The position numbers and the translations under genes were made by a program. From an uncultured Sphingomonadaceae bacterium (GTDB taxonomy: Bacteria; Pseudomonadota; Alphaproteobacteria; Sphingomonadales; Sphingomonadaceae), in the NCBI GenBank assembly GCA_947497455.1, contig CANMGU010000002.1, forward strand, positions 322,501 to 386,500: 64,000 bases of DNA, given 5' to 3'. Below the pieces are notes generated by a model. That model had not been told where the DNA came from, did no database searches, and saw only the letters and a program-made list of their open reading frames with translations. Shown in pieces: positions 33,607-42,146 of the stretch (its first letter is position 1; each line of letters opens with the position of its first letter).

Positions 33607-34584
33607 TTAGGCGGCACGTTCATATATCTCAAGCACATCCTGTCCGAGATCGCGGCGATCCATCCGGTTCCATTGCCCATGTGCGACGTCAAGACTGCCA
33701 AGACCAATGTCGCCAATGCCCGGCAAGCCGCCGCCGATAATGATAGGTGCGCGATACAATAGTAACCGATCGATCAGATCAGCTTTGAGGAAAGACGCAG
33801 CTGTCGCGGCGCCGCCTTCAACCAGTAGCCAGTTCATTTGATCCAGCTCTACAATTGCCCCTGGCTCCGCAATCTGGATCCAGCGATCGCCAACATCCGC
33901 CTTCCCTAGCACCACGGGCTGTGGCGAACGGTCTTCCAGACTGGTCAATCGAACATCCAGGCTAGGCGCGTCCGCCGCAACTGTGCCTGCTCCGACCAAT
34001 ATGGCGTCACAGCGTGCCCGTTCGAGATGGGCATGCGCACGCGCACGGTCGCCAGTGATCCATTTGCTGGTACCGTCTGCCATCGCGATACAGCCATCCA
34101 ACGAAAGGGCGAGCTTTAGTATGACATGCGGGCGACCTTTTTCCATACGCGTAAAAAATCCCGCCATTGCCCGGTGCGCCTGCTGTTCCAATAGACCAAC
34201 AGACACCGAAATACCGGCATCGCCCAAGCGATCAATGCCCTGACGCCGGGTTCGCTCGTCAATATCCAGTGTTGCGACAATCACGCGCGCAGGCGCCGCT
34301 TCCCTTACAAGATCGGCACAGGTCGGGCCGCGTTTGCTCTGATGCGCGCAAGGTTCCATAGTAACATATATATCGGCACCTTTGGCAGCCTTCCCGGCTT
34401 GTGCCAAAGCCATAGCTTCTGCATGCGGACGCCCGCCGGGCTGTGTCCAACCGCGACCAATAATCACATTGTTTTTCACGATGATGCAACCGACATTGGG
34501 ATTGCCACCCGTTCGTCCGCGGCCACGTTCGGACAACGCTATGGCTATCGCCATATAGCGTGCATCATGTTTGCGCTTCAGCAT
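33607..34584 (-). CDS. ribD: Bifunctional pyrimidine deaminase/reductase RibD
   Basis: A 325-residue protein. The N-terminal deaminase domain carries the zinc site HAEAMALAQ (about 55) and EPCAHQSKRGPTCADLV (about 80-95). The C-terminal reductase domain (about 150-325) has LKLALSLDGCIA, SKWITGD, DAILVGAGTVAADAPSLDVR and WLLVEGGAATAASF. It carries out the second and third steps of riboflavin synthesis. The length is slightly short of the usual 360 because the C-terminal domain is compact. The start overlaps the upstream gene by 7 nt. Confidence 0.93.
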   Translation of the reverse strand: MLKRKHDARYMAIAIALSERGRGRTGGNPNVGCIIVKNNVIIGRGWTQPGGRPHAEAMALAQAGKAAKGADIYVTMEPCAHQSKRGPTCADLVREAAPARVIVATLDIDERTRRQGIDRLGDAGISVSVGLLEQQAHRAMAGFFTRMEKGRPHVILKLALSLDGCIAMADGTSKWITGDRARAHAHLERARCDAILVGAGTVAADAPSLDVRLTSLEDRSPQPVVLGKADVGDRWIQIAEPGAIVELDQMNWLLVEGGAATAASFLKADLIDRLLLYRAPIIIGGGLPGIGDIGLGSLDVAHGQWNRMDRRDLGQDVLEIYERAA

Positions 34585-34988
34585 GAAAGGCCGGAGGGTC
34601 GATCCACCTCTACCTCACCCCTTGCCAGCCGATCTGCTTCGGCTTCGCGTTCGATCGCCTCGACATCCATCCCCGACATTCGGCCAAGAGATTTCATCGC
34701 TTCACGCCGCTTGGTGTCGCGCTTATCTTTCAGGCACTGAACGGCCCATCGATCTTCCATGATCTCATCGTCAGTGCGATCCAGAGACCAGTTTTCAACA
34801 TAGACAACTTCTTGCGGAACATAGACGTCCGTATTGACCTTCGGATCGATAATAAACAGGAAGAAGATGAACCCGGAACAGGCAAACGCCAGAAATGCCG
34901 GCATGGCCTGCTCCTTCGGACTCCGGCGCAAAAGGGTGATCAAGTCCTTTAAACCACCGCCTACGGAAACATCTTTAAGCATTTTCAT
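34578..34988 (-). CDS. Conserved-type hypothetical single-pass membrane protein upstream of ribD
   Basis: A 136-residue protein with one central-N membrane helix (about 28-47, AFLAFACSGFIFFLFII) followed by a soluble C-terminal half rich in charged residues (LDRTDDEIMEDRWAVQC, DKRDTKRREAMKSLG). I recognise no family. It overlaps ribD by 7 nt and ought to be co-transcribed and translationally coupled with it. A second in-frame ATG lies two codons in. The helix followed by an acidic/basic tail suggests an inner-membrane scaffold-type role, which is a guess. Confidence 0.65.
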   Translation of the reverse strand: MKMLKDVSVGGGLKDLITLLRRSPKEQAMPAFLAFACSGFIFFLFIIDPKVNTDVYVPQEVVYVENWSLDRTDDEIMEDRWAVQCLKDKRDTKRREAMKSLGRMSGMDVEAIEREAEADRLARGEVEVDRPSGLSC

Positions 34989-35018
34989 TATTGCTAAATA
35001 GGGAGCAAAAGCCGTGAT

Positions 35019-35062
35019 GGCCAGCCCTGAAGCGTCAGAAAAACGGCTTCACGAGACTGGCC
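35019..35062 (-). terminator. Nested hairpin after the TonB gene, possible terminator
   Basis: Downstream of the TonB stop, on the minus strand, GGCCAG pairs with CTGGCC (outer) and GAAGC with GCTTC (inner), with a T run in the inner loop. A further AGCCGT/ACGGCT pairing ending in TTTT overlaps it. The stem is interrupted, so it is only a weak candidate terminator separating tonB from the hypothetical-ribD-ribE unit. Confidence 0.3.
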
Positions 35063-35077
35063 CGACTGTTTTGAAGC

Positions 35078-35749
35078 TCAGCCGTTAATTTCAAAGCGGA
35101 CTTTCAACGTGATCCAACTTTCAAACGGCGCGCCATCTTTTGTGGCTGGCTGAAACCGCCATTTCTTCAGCGCATGACGTTTGGTGGCTGTCCAGAAACC
35201 TTCATGCGGCGTGTCAATCAGTTCGATCTGCTTGGCCCGGCCATTGGTTCCAACCAGAACGCGCACGGTAATCATGCCTTCCTCGCCCATTCTCAGCAAA
35301 CCAGAGGGATAAGGCGGCTGGAACTGGTTGCTATAGCGCGTGTTTAGCTTCGCATCGGCAATGATCGGATCAGTAATGGTCTCAACAGGCGTAATCGGTA
35401 TCTGAACACGATCACCGACACCGCTAAAGTCAATGCCATCATCACCGGTGGTAAAGCCGGTTGCAGGAGGATCTTTAAACACCGGCGGTTTGACGATCGG
35501 TGTGACTTGGGTGACAGGTTTTGGCGGCGGGTTGGTGGCGACAATCGGCTCTTCGATTTTGGTCACCGGAGGAGCGGGCTCTTTATCAATCTCAATCGGA
35601 TAGGCCGTGATCACTCCTTCCAACGGAATTTCCGCCGTTATCGCTGGCAGCGCCATCGCGCCGGCAAAAAGCAAAGCGTGAAAGCCGATCGTTAGGCCAA
35701 TACCCCTATAATTAGGGGGTTTATGCGCATAAGTTGATGTGAAGCTCAT
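35078..35749 (-). CDS. TonB family energy-transducing protein
   Basis: A 223-residue protein of TonB layout. A short cytoplasmic N-terminus is followed by one membrane helix (about 17-36), a Pro/Lys/Glu-rich periplasmic spacer (about 50-105: APPVTKIEEP, NPPPKPVTQV) and a C-terminal TonB domain (about 145-223: YPSGLLRMGEEGMITVRVLV, KKWRFQPATKDG). It transmits proton-motive energy to outer-membrane receptors. No exbB/exbD are adjacent. A Zur-box-like palindrome about 80 bases upstream suggests metal-dependent expression. Confidence 0.88.
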   Translation of the reverse strand: MSFTSTYAHKPPNYRGIGLTIGFHALLFAGAMALPAITAEIPLEGVITAYPIEIDKEPAPPVTKIEEPIVATNPPPKPVTQVTPIVKPPVFKDPPATGFTTGDDGIDFSGVGDRVQIPITPVETITDPIIADAKLNTRYSNQFQPPYPSGLLRMGEEGMITVRVLVGTNGRAKQIELIDTPHEGFWTATKRHALKKWRFQPATKDGAPFESWITLKVRFEING

Positions 35750-35827
35750 AAGTCTGTCCTTTCATCCGTCTCCTCGGATGACAGTGCAGCTGCCCCATTT
35801 ATTGGCGCTAAATACCCGCACCGTCAT

Positions 35828-35849
35828 ATGTAATGTTATACTATTACAT
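35828..35849. promoter_or_regulatory. 22-bp palindrome upstream of tonB, Zur-box-like
   Basis: The half-sites ATGTAATGTTA and TACTATTACAT match the dyad at 9 of 11 positions. The ATGTTATA core with flanking AT-rich arms resembles proteobacterial Zur boxes. It is about 80 bases upstream of the TonB start and 57 bases after the gltX gene end. Zur would repress under zinc sufficiency. The assignment to Zur is from pattern memory only; Fur or another dimeric repressor remains possible. Confidence 0.45.
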
Positions 35850-35905
35850 GATAAATATCAAGGACATGACTGAGTAAGAAGCTCTAGCACAAGGAAAACC
35901 TGTGT

Positions 35906-37243
35906 TTATGTAGTATTGTTTCGCAGCCGTACGAGGGCGGATTCGCGGCCAATTAGCGGGAGCAACGCGCCCATATCCGGTCCATGATTCAGACCGGTCA
36001 AAGCTTGGCGCAACGGCATGAACAACGGCTTGCCTTTACGGCCTGTGCTTTCCTTCAGAGCGCCGGTCCAGTCTTTCCAGATTGTGTCTGACCAAGACAA
36101 GTCTTCTAATGTCTCCAGAGCCTGTTCCAGGAAATCCTGATCTTCAGATGTTAGGCCGACCGCGTCCACAGGGCCCGTCACCACCTGCCACCAGCGCTCC
36201 ACTTCTCCCATATCATGTAGATTGGGCCTGATGACCTCCCAGGCAGCGGCCGACATGGCCTCTGGCAGTCGATCCTGCACATCTTCATAGTCTAGCAGAT
36301 GCACGATCTTCTGGTTCAGCTGGGCCAATTCTTCGTCGTCAAAGCGGGCAGGAGCGCGTCCAAAGCGTGAAAAATCAAAAGTTTGCACCAGCGTCATAAC
36401 GTCGGCAATCGGCTCCACCGGATCGCTTGTTCCGATTCGCGCAAGCAGCGCCACAATCGATTGCGGTTCGATGCTGCGCTCGCGAAAACCGCTAACGCCC
36501 AACGATCCCAAACGCTTGGAAAGCTTGCCCTCGGTTCCGACCAGCAAGGCCTCATGCGCAAATTCTGGTGTGTCAGCGCCAAAGGCTTGAAACATCTGGA
36601 TCTGGACGGCGGTATTGGCAACATGGTCCTCACCACGCACAACATGAGTGATACCCATGTCCATATCGTCGATGGTCGACGGTAGCATGTAGAGCCAACT
36701 GCCGTCTTCGCGGCGGATGACCGGATCGGACAGCAAGGCCGGGTCAAAATGCTGATCACCGCGGATCAGATCGGTCCACTCAATCGATGTCTCGTGATCC
36801 AACTTGAAGCGCCAATGCGCCTTTCTGCCATCTGCTTCAAAGGCCGCAATTTCGGCGTCCGTCAAATCCAGCGCACCTCGATCATAAGTCGGCGGTTTAC
36901 CGCGGCCAAGTTGAACCTTGCGCTTCAGATCCAGTTCCTGCGCTGTCTCATAAGCCGGATAAACCCGGCCCGCTGCCTTCAATTTCTCGAACTGTTCTTC
37001 ATAACGGTTGAAACGCGCAGATTGCCGTTCCTCGTTATCGGGATGTATGCCCAGCCAGGCCAAATCGGCACGAATAGCCGTGACATATTCCTCCTTAGAG
37101 CGCTCTTTATCGGTATCATCCAGCCGCAGCAGAAACTCTCCACCATTTTTCTTGGCGAACATCCAGTTGTGGAGCGCCGTGCGAATATTGCCGACATGAA
37201 GATGCCCGGTGGGCGAGGGTGCAAAGCGGGTTTTAATGGTCAT
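35906..37243 (-). CDS. gltX: Glutamyl-tRNA synthetase
   Basis: A 445-residue class I synthetase. The HIGH-type motif HLHVG is in RFAPSPTGHLHVGNIRTA (about 14-18), and KLSKR is near 240-244. The WLYMLPSTIDDMDMGITHVVRGEDHVAN segment and YDRGALDL are typical of GluRS. The protein contains no cysteine at all, so the zinc-binding site of some GluRS enzymes is absent, as in many Alphaproteobacteria, which often carry two gltX genes. It charges tRNA-Glu, and possibly tRNA-Gln with later amidation. Its start overlaps the nadE stop by 4 nt. Confidence 0.94.
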   Translation of the reverse strand: MTIKTRFAPSPTGHLHVGNIRTALHNWMFAKKNGGEFLLRLDDTDKERSKEEYVTAIRADLAWLGIHPDNEERQSARFNRYEEQFEKLKAAGRVYPAYETAQELDLKRKVQLGRGKPPTYDRGALDLTDAEIAAFEADGRKAHWRFKLDHETSIEWTDLIRGDQHFDPALLSDPVIRREDGSWLYMLPSTIDDMDMGITHVVRGEDHVANTAVQIQMFQAFGADTPEFAHEALLVGTEGKLSKRLGSLGVSGFRERSIEPQSIVALLARIGTSDPVEPIADVMTLVQTFDFSRFGRAPARFDDEELAQLNQKIVHLLDYEDVQDRLPEAMSAAAWEVIRPNLHDMGEVERWWQVVTGPVDAVGLTSEDQDFLEQALETLEDLSWSDTIWKDWTGALKESTGRKGKPLFMPLRQALTGLNHGPDMGALLPLIGRESALVRLRNNTT

Positions 37244-38895
37244 ATCGTCCTAAATGCATTGGTTATGGGGTAGCGCCGATCACGGCCAAAATTTCGGGTG
37301 CCGAGTTTTACGCCTGGTGGAGCCTGGCGTCGCTTATACTCGGCAATGTAGAGCAACTTCTCGATCCGTATTACCGTTTCGCGATCAAACCCGCGTTCGA
37401 CGAGATCAGAAACTGATAACTCTTCTTCGACCAAGCCGTGAAGGAGTGGATCGAGAACTTCATAATCGGGCAGGCTATCACTGTCCTTCTGATCTTCTCG
37501 CAATTCTGCGCTTGGCGGTTTGGTGATGATGTTTTCGGGCATGACGGGTCCGTCCGGGCCCATGCCGAGCGACGGCTTGTTGCGATTGCGCCATTCCGAA
37601 AGTTTGAAACAGGTCAGCTTATACGCATCTTTAAGCACCGAATAACCGCCAGCCATATCGCCATAGATGGTTGCATAGCCGACACTCATCTCACTTTTGT
37701 TGCCGGTGGTCAGCAGCATATGGCCAAATTTGTTGCTCATCGCCATCAGCGTCACACCGCGGATACGCGACTGAATATTCTCTTCGGTAATATCCACCTC
37801 TTCATCGGCGAAACTGCCTTCGAGCATGGCGTCAAAACCTTCAACTGCAGGCACAATTGAAATGGTGTCTAGCTTCGTGCCGAGCATTTCCGCACAGCCT
37901 GCCGCATCGTCGAGGCTTTCTTGGCTGGTAAAACGCGATGGCATCATCACGCACCACACCCGGTCCGCGCCCAAGGCGTCAACCGCCACCGCTGCCGACA
38001 GCGCACTGTCGATGCCTCCGGATAGGCCCAAAATGACGCCAGGAAAGTGGTTGGCATTCACATAGTCGCGTAAGCCAACTATCATTGCATTGTAGATATC
38101 GGCCGGATGATCATCGAGCTGGTGGATCTCGCCCTGCCCACAAGTCCAGTCCCCACCCTCATTTGACCAGTGGGTATCAACAATTGCTTCGTCCCAATCG
38201 GGAAGCTGGTGCATTACACTGGTGTCGCCGTTCAGGACAAAGCTCGCACCATCAAAAACCACTTCATCCTGACCGCCAATGCGATTCAAGAACAATAGCG
38301 GCAGCTGCGTTTCCCGCACCCGCTGCGTTGCCACTTGACCAAGGCGCCGGTCGTCTTTCTCAATCTCATAGGGGCTGCCATGGACAGAAATCAGCATTTC
38401 CGTACCCTGCGCTTTCAGATGTCCACAAACGGTCGGGAACCAGACGTCCTCGCAAATGGGTAAGCCAATCTTGCAGCCGCGAAAGTCTATCGGTTCAGGC
38501 AGCGGCCCGGATGTGAACAACCGTTTCTCGTCAAACGTACCGTAGTTGGGAAGCTCAACTTTGTATCGAACCGCTTTGATCTGACCGTCTTCGAGCAGAG
38601 CAATGCCGTTGTAGAGGTTACCGTTTTCACTGAAAATTGAGCCCACAAGCATTGCCGGACCGTGATCAGCCGTAGCGTCTGCCAACCGTCGCAATTCTGT
38701 TTCCGCGCGCTCCACTACGGCGGGTTTCAGAACCAGATCTTCGGGCGGATAGCCAATCAGCTGCAGCTCCGGAAAGACAATCAGATCGCTGTCGGGTTTC
38801 GACTGATAGACGGCTATCATCGCGTCGGCATTGCCACGCAAATCGCCAACCGCCTGGGTCATCTGGGCAAGGGTAATGGTAAGCTTAGCTGTCAT
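37240..38895 (-). CDS. nadE: Glutamine-dependent NAD+ synthetase
   Basis: A 551-residue two-domain enzyme. The N-terminal nitrilase domain has Glu in FPELQLIGYPPEDL, Lys in RYKVELPNYGTFDEKRLF and Cys in GLPICEDVW. The C-terminal synthetase domain (about 270-551) has the PP-loop LGLSGGIDSALSAAV, TGNKSEMSVGY and YGDMAGGYSVLKD. It amidates deamido-NAD using glutamine ammonia. The length fits the glutamine-dependent form. Its stop overlaps the gltX ATG, forming a translationally coupled pair. Confidence 0.95.
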   Translation of the reverse strand: MTAKLTITLAQMTQAVGDLRGNADAMIAVYQSKPDSDLIVFPELQLIGYPPEDLVLKPAVVERAETELRRLADATADHGPAMLVGSIFSENGNLYNGIALLEDGQIKAVRYKVELPNYGTFDEKRLFTSGPLPEPIDFRGCKIGLPICEDVWFPTVCGHLKAQGTEMLISVHGSPYEIEKDDRRLGQVATQRVRETQLPLLFLNRIGGQDEVVFDGASFVLNGDTSVMHQLPDWDEAIVDTHWSNEGGDWTCGQGEIHQLDDHPADIYNAMIVGLRDYVNANHFPGVILGLSGGIDSALSAAVAVDALGADRVWCVMMPSRFTSQESLDDAAGCAEMLGTKLDTISIVPAVEGFDAMLEGSFADEEVDITEENIQSRIRGVTLMAMSNKFGHMLLTTGNKSEMSVGYATIYGDMAGGYSVLKDAYKLTCFKLSEWRNRNKPSLGMGPDGPVMPENIITKPPSAELREDQKDSDSLPDYEVLDPLLHGLVEEELSVSDLVERGFDRETVIRIEKLLYIAEYKRRQAPPGVKLGTRNFGRDRRYPITNAFRTI

Positions 38896-38949
38896 CCCGC
38901 CCTGATAGAAACCCGCGCTGCAGGGAGCAAATGAATTGTTGCAAATGAT

Positions 38950-39522
38950 TTATCCGAAAACCAGCGACCCCATGATCCGGCCCGGAATGAAAGCGAACAG
39001 CCCGGCAATGAGCAGCCCGATATAGGGGCCCTGCATTGCGCGGTAATGCTCTACAACATTGCCCCGCCGGACTTGCCAGATGCCATAAGGAATCGAAACC
39101 AGCGTCACGACGGAAAAAATATGAATGAAGCTAAATCCACTTCCCCCGATCCCGTGACCGGGACGGCCAATCCAAAAGCTAGCAATGGCAGTGGTGATCA
39201 TGAGCAAGCCCCAGATGCGGCCAAGATGTTTGTGAAGCTGGTCACCCTTTTGGCGCCACAGAACATAAGCGCCCAGAGGAATGGCCGGAACTACCGTCGA
39301 CAAGTGGATGATGACTGGCAAGCTTATTGGACGGCCGCTTGGTGCCGGCTGTTCGGATCCGGAAACAAAGCCACCGGACAAGGATGACAAAGCCATTGCC
39401 ACCAAGGTCGCCAAGATTGTCGCACCGACCATCAGAATGATATTCTGCGGCGTAAGGCCCTGTTGCTTTACAGTTTGGGCTGCATTTTTTGTCGATTTTT
39501 CTGTTGTTGTGGGAGTTGTCAT
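38950..39522 (-). CDS. DUF2306 family membrane protein
   Basis: A 190-residue protein with about five helices, starting near residue 28. The middle carries IHLSTVVPAIPLGAYVLWRQKGDQLHKHLGRIWGLLM and the end HYRAMQGPYIGLLIAG, with conserved His/Arg residues typical of DUF2306, a putative cytochrome-b-like inner-membrane family. The role is unknown. It lies divergent from a membrane LytTR regulator, an arrangement seen repeatedly in sphingomonads, so it is a likely target of that regulator. Confidence 0.75.
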   Translation of the reverse strand: MTTPTTTEKSTKNAAQTVKQQGLTPQNIILMVGATILATLVAMALSSLSGGFVSGSEQPAPSGRPISLPVIIHLSTVVPAIPLGAYVLWRQKGDQLHKHLGRIWGLLMITTAIASFWIGRPGHGIGGSGFSFIHIFSVVTLVSIPYGIWQVRRGNVVEHYRAMQGPYIGLLIAGLFAFIPGRIMGSLVFG

Positions 39523-39695
39523 GGTCTCGTCCTCGCTCGTTCGCTTTGTTGGAAGTGAAACTGGCGAAGCATATTTTTATTTCCAGCTTGCTTACGCCGG
39601 TGGTTGTCCCTTATTCGTGAAGGGCGCTAAAAACATGCGGTCTGCCCATTCACGAAGCGTCAATGGGCCAACGGAATGGCAGTTTGGGGACTAAT
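39523..39695. promoter_or_regulatory. Divergent region between DUF2306 and LytTR genes, with repeated motif
   Basis: This 173-base region should hold both promoters and any LytTR sites. Two similar decamers in the same orientation are present, ATTCGTGAAG at 39613-39622 and ATTCACGAAG at 39648-39657, 35 bases apart start to start. LytTR domains bind imperfect direct repeats, though usually about 21 bases apart, so this pair is only suggestive. Confidence 0.35.
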
Positions 39696-40502
39696 ATGAC
39701 CGGCAATATCAGAAAGCTCTCATTGAAATGGGTTGCGGTCGAACTGCTGGTCATGGCGCTGATCGGCCTGGTCTTCGGTTTCCTTGGCCCGTTTGGCACC
39801 TATGCGATGCCGGTGGCGCTACGTCTTGCCTATTGGGTCGGTTTTATCCTCATTGGCTACGCGATTTTCAGGCCAATTTCGATCAGCGCTGGATGGCTAA
39901 GAGAAAGCATCGTCATGCCATTTTGGGCAGCGGAGTTAATGGCCACCGCAATTGCCGCCTTGCCTCTTACCTTCCTGATCGGGTTCGCCATGTCTGGCAT
40001 GCGCTATGATCCTTCATTCTTGGGGAACCGCTTTCTGATACTCTACCTGCAATGCGCGGTGATCGGTTTTGGCATTTTCTTGTTCATGCGGTTACTCTTT
40101 GGGCCAGACGGAACGGACATGGAAAGCGATCCGCTTCCGCAGCAAAAACCATCCGCAATTGAGCCTGAGTCTAACGGGATTGAACCGGTAAAGACCAAAT
40201 TGCATGACCGTTTGCCTCTTGGCTTCTCTGCTGCAATTATCGCTCTGGGGGTGGAAGATCATTATGTCCGCGTCCACAGCGCCGAACGTCCGGAAATGCT
40301 GTTGATGCGCCTGAGTGACGCTATTCGTGAAATGGAACCGCTCGAAGGCATGCAAGTCCATCGGAGTTGGTGGGTGGCACGTGATGCCATTATAGGGTCA
40401 AAACGCGAAGGGCGGAATCTGCGATTATCACTATTCGGCGGCCTCGAAGTTCCTGTTTCGCGTGCCTATGTTACCAAAGTGAAACAATCTGGCTGGATTT
40501 AA
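39696..40502 (+). CDS. Membrane-anchored LytTR-domain transcription regulator
   Basis: A 268-residue protein. Four membrane helices fill about residues 10-145, and a LytTR DNA-binding domain occupies about 165-265 (ALGVEDHYVRVHSAERPEML, EGMQVHRSWWVARDAI, LFGGLEVPVSRAYVTKVK). No phosphoacceptor domain is present. Such regulators in sphingomonads respond through their membrane part and often pair with a DUF2306 gene. ATG at 39696 fits, with GGGGA shortly upstream. It is transcribed toward prs. Confidence 0.87.
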   Translation: MTGNIRKLSLKWVAVELLVMALIGLVFGFLGPFGTYAMPVALRLAYWVGFILIGYAIFRPISISAGWLRESIVMPFWAAELMATAIAALPLTFLIGFAMSGMRYDPSFLGNRFLILYLQCAVIGFGIFLFMRLLFGPDGTDMESDPLPQQKPSAIEPESNGIEPVKTKLHDRLPLGFSAAIIALGVEDHYVRVHSAERPEMLLMRLSDAIREMEPLEGMQVHRSWWVARDAIIGSKREGRNLRLSLFGGLEVPVSRAYVTKVKQSGWI

Positions 40503-40613
40503 ACGAAAGACACTTTCGATTTGCGACGCACCTGTTAAACGGGGCCTCGAAACATTCACATAGGGTCCGCGATTCTGATGCAATGGCTGGCCTGCTCGAG
40601 GGGAAGCCAATCA

Positions 40614-41549
40614 ATGAAACTCATGTCCGGCAACAGCAATTTGTCGCTCGCCCAATCCGTAGCTGACTATCTGGATATCAAGCTGACCGATGCCAGTGTG
40701 AAACGATTTGCTGATGATGAGATTTTCGTCGAGATCCATGAAAATGTTCGCGGTGAGGACGTTTTTATCATGCAATCAACCAGCTTCCCGGCCAATGATA
40801 ATCTGATGGAGTTGCTGATCGGTATAGATGCGCTACGCCGGGCTTCTGCCAAGCGTATTACCGCAGTCATCCCCTATTTCGGCTATGCACGCCAAGACCG
40901 GAAACCAGGTCCAAGAACGCCTATATCAGCCAAACTGGTTGCCAATCTGATCACTGAGGCTGGCGCTGACCGCGTACTTTCGGTTGATCTGCACGCAGGC
41001 CAAATTCAGGGCTTTTTCGATATTCCAACCGATAATCTTTACGGCGCACCGGTGATGTCCGCCGATATTCAAGCGCGTTTTGCTGGCCATGAGCTGATGG
41101 TCGTGTCGCCGGATGTTGGCGGCGTGGTTCGTGCCCGCGCGCTCGCCAAACGGTTGGACAACGCGCCACTGGCGATTGTCGATAAACGCCGTGAGCGCGC
41201 CGGAGAATCTGAAGTCATGAACATCATCGGCGATGTCTCCGGACGTTTTTGTATATTGATTGACGATATTGTCGATTCCGGCGGAACTCTATGTAATGCG
41301 GCCCAGGCGCTAAAGGACAAAGGGGCGACCGAGGTTGTAGCTTATTGTACTCACGGGGTTCTTTCTGGTGGAGCCGTAGCACGGGTCAATGATAGCGCAC
41401 TAAAAGAGTTAGTGATCACCGATTCCATTGGTGCAACCGAGGCGGTCAAAGAATCAGATCGTGTCCGCCACTTGACGATCGCGCCCTTATTAGGTGAAGC
41501 GATCAAACGTATTGCAGATGAAAGCTCTGTTTCCAGCCTGTTTGATTAA
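40614..41549 (+). CDS. prs: Ribose-phosphate pyrophosphokinase
   Basis: A 311-residue PRPP synthetase. It has [13 protein letters not shown] at the start, [16 protein letters not shown], the ATP loop [19 protein letters not shown] (about 95-112), [20 protein letters not shown], and the PRPP loop [13 protein letters not shown] (about 215-228). It makes PRPP for nucleotides, His, Trp and NAD. The ATG at 40614 is preceded by GAGGGG about 12 nt away. Upstream a small CGAAAG/CTTTCG hairpin (40504-40518) separates it from the LytTR gene. Confidence 0.95.
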   Translation: MKLMSGNSNLSLAQSVADYLDIKLTDASVKRFADDEIFVEIHENVRGEDVFIMQSTSFPANDNLMELLIGIDALRRASAKRITAVIPYFGYARQDRKPGPRTPISAKLVANLITEAGADRVLSVDLHAGQIQGFFDIPTDNLYGAPVMSADIQARFAGHELMVVSPDVGGVVRARALAKRLDNAPLAIVDKRRERAGESEVMNIIGDVSGRFCILIDDIVDSGGTLCNAAQALKDKGATEVVAYCTHGVLSGGAVARVNDSALKELVITDSIGATEAVKESDRVRHLTIAPLLGEAIKRIADESSVSSLFD

Positions 41550-41589
41550 CCGCATCCGACAATCGATGTTGATCGCGCAATGAAAGCGA

Positions 41590-42024
41590 TCATTGTGTGG
41601 CCATTTGTTTGAGCATATTTCTGGCTATCGCCTGTTGCTTCTGTCCCAACGCATTGTCGCCATCAATTGCTAGTGCTTTCTCCAGCCGTGGTTTTGCTCG
41701 ATCAAAATTACCGGCCAGATAATAGCTGGATCCCGACATATAACGGATATAGCCATTTGCTGGTTGTTGGGCGGACGCTCGGTCAAACTGCTTGGCCGCC
41801 TTTTTATAATCACCTCGATTCAAAAACTTCAAACCACGGTTATAATAATTGGTGCTTCGCACCATCTTGTGCCGTTCCAGATCGTCGGCTGGGCCTCGAA
41901 CCCCGCAACCTCTCGCGCATGCTGGGGAATTTTCCGGCAATGGCTGCGCTGCAACCGATCCGCCGGTCAGGATCAATCCTGCCGCTATACCCATGAAGAT
42001 AAACGTTTTGACGATCTGATTCAT
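41590..42024 (-). CDS. Secreted TPR-repeat protein
   Basis: A 144-residue protein with a signal peptide (about 1-26, ending SVAAQ) and three TPR-like helical pairs (about 55-140: YYNRGLKFLNRGDYKKAAKQFDRAS, YIRYMSGSSYYLAGNFDRAKPRLEKAL). Two cysteines (CARGC) lie just after the signal. Probably a periplasmic adaptor; no partner can be named. It converges on prs with a 40-base gap in which a TGATCGC/GCGATCA hairpin could stop transcripts from both sides. Confidence 0.75.
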   Translation of the reverse strand: MNQIVKTFIFMGIAAGLILTGGSVAAQPLPENSPACARGCGVRGPADDLERHKMVRSTNYYNRGLKFLNRGDYKKAAKQFDRASAQQPANGYIRYMSGSSYYLAGNFDRAKPRLEKALAIDGDNALGQKQQAIARNMLKQMATQ

Positions 42025-42146
42025 AGCTGGCCTTGCAACATCTCTAAGCTGTCACCTCCCTATCCGCATGCTTTTGGTTTGCAAGGCATTTCCTATTTTC
42101 AATATAGACAATAGACCCTCGGCCAGCGTTCGGTTACACATGTGCC

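Noticed and set aside
34989..35077. FMN riboswitch ahead of the riboflavin unit
   Set aside because: The region before the ribD-associated gene is too short and lacks the conserved RFN blocks.
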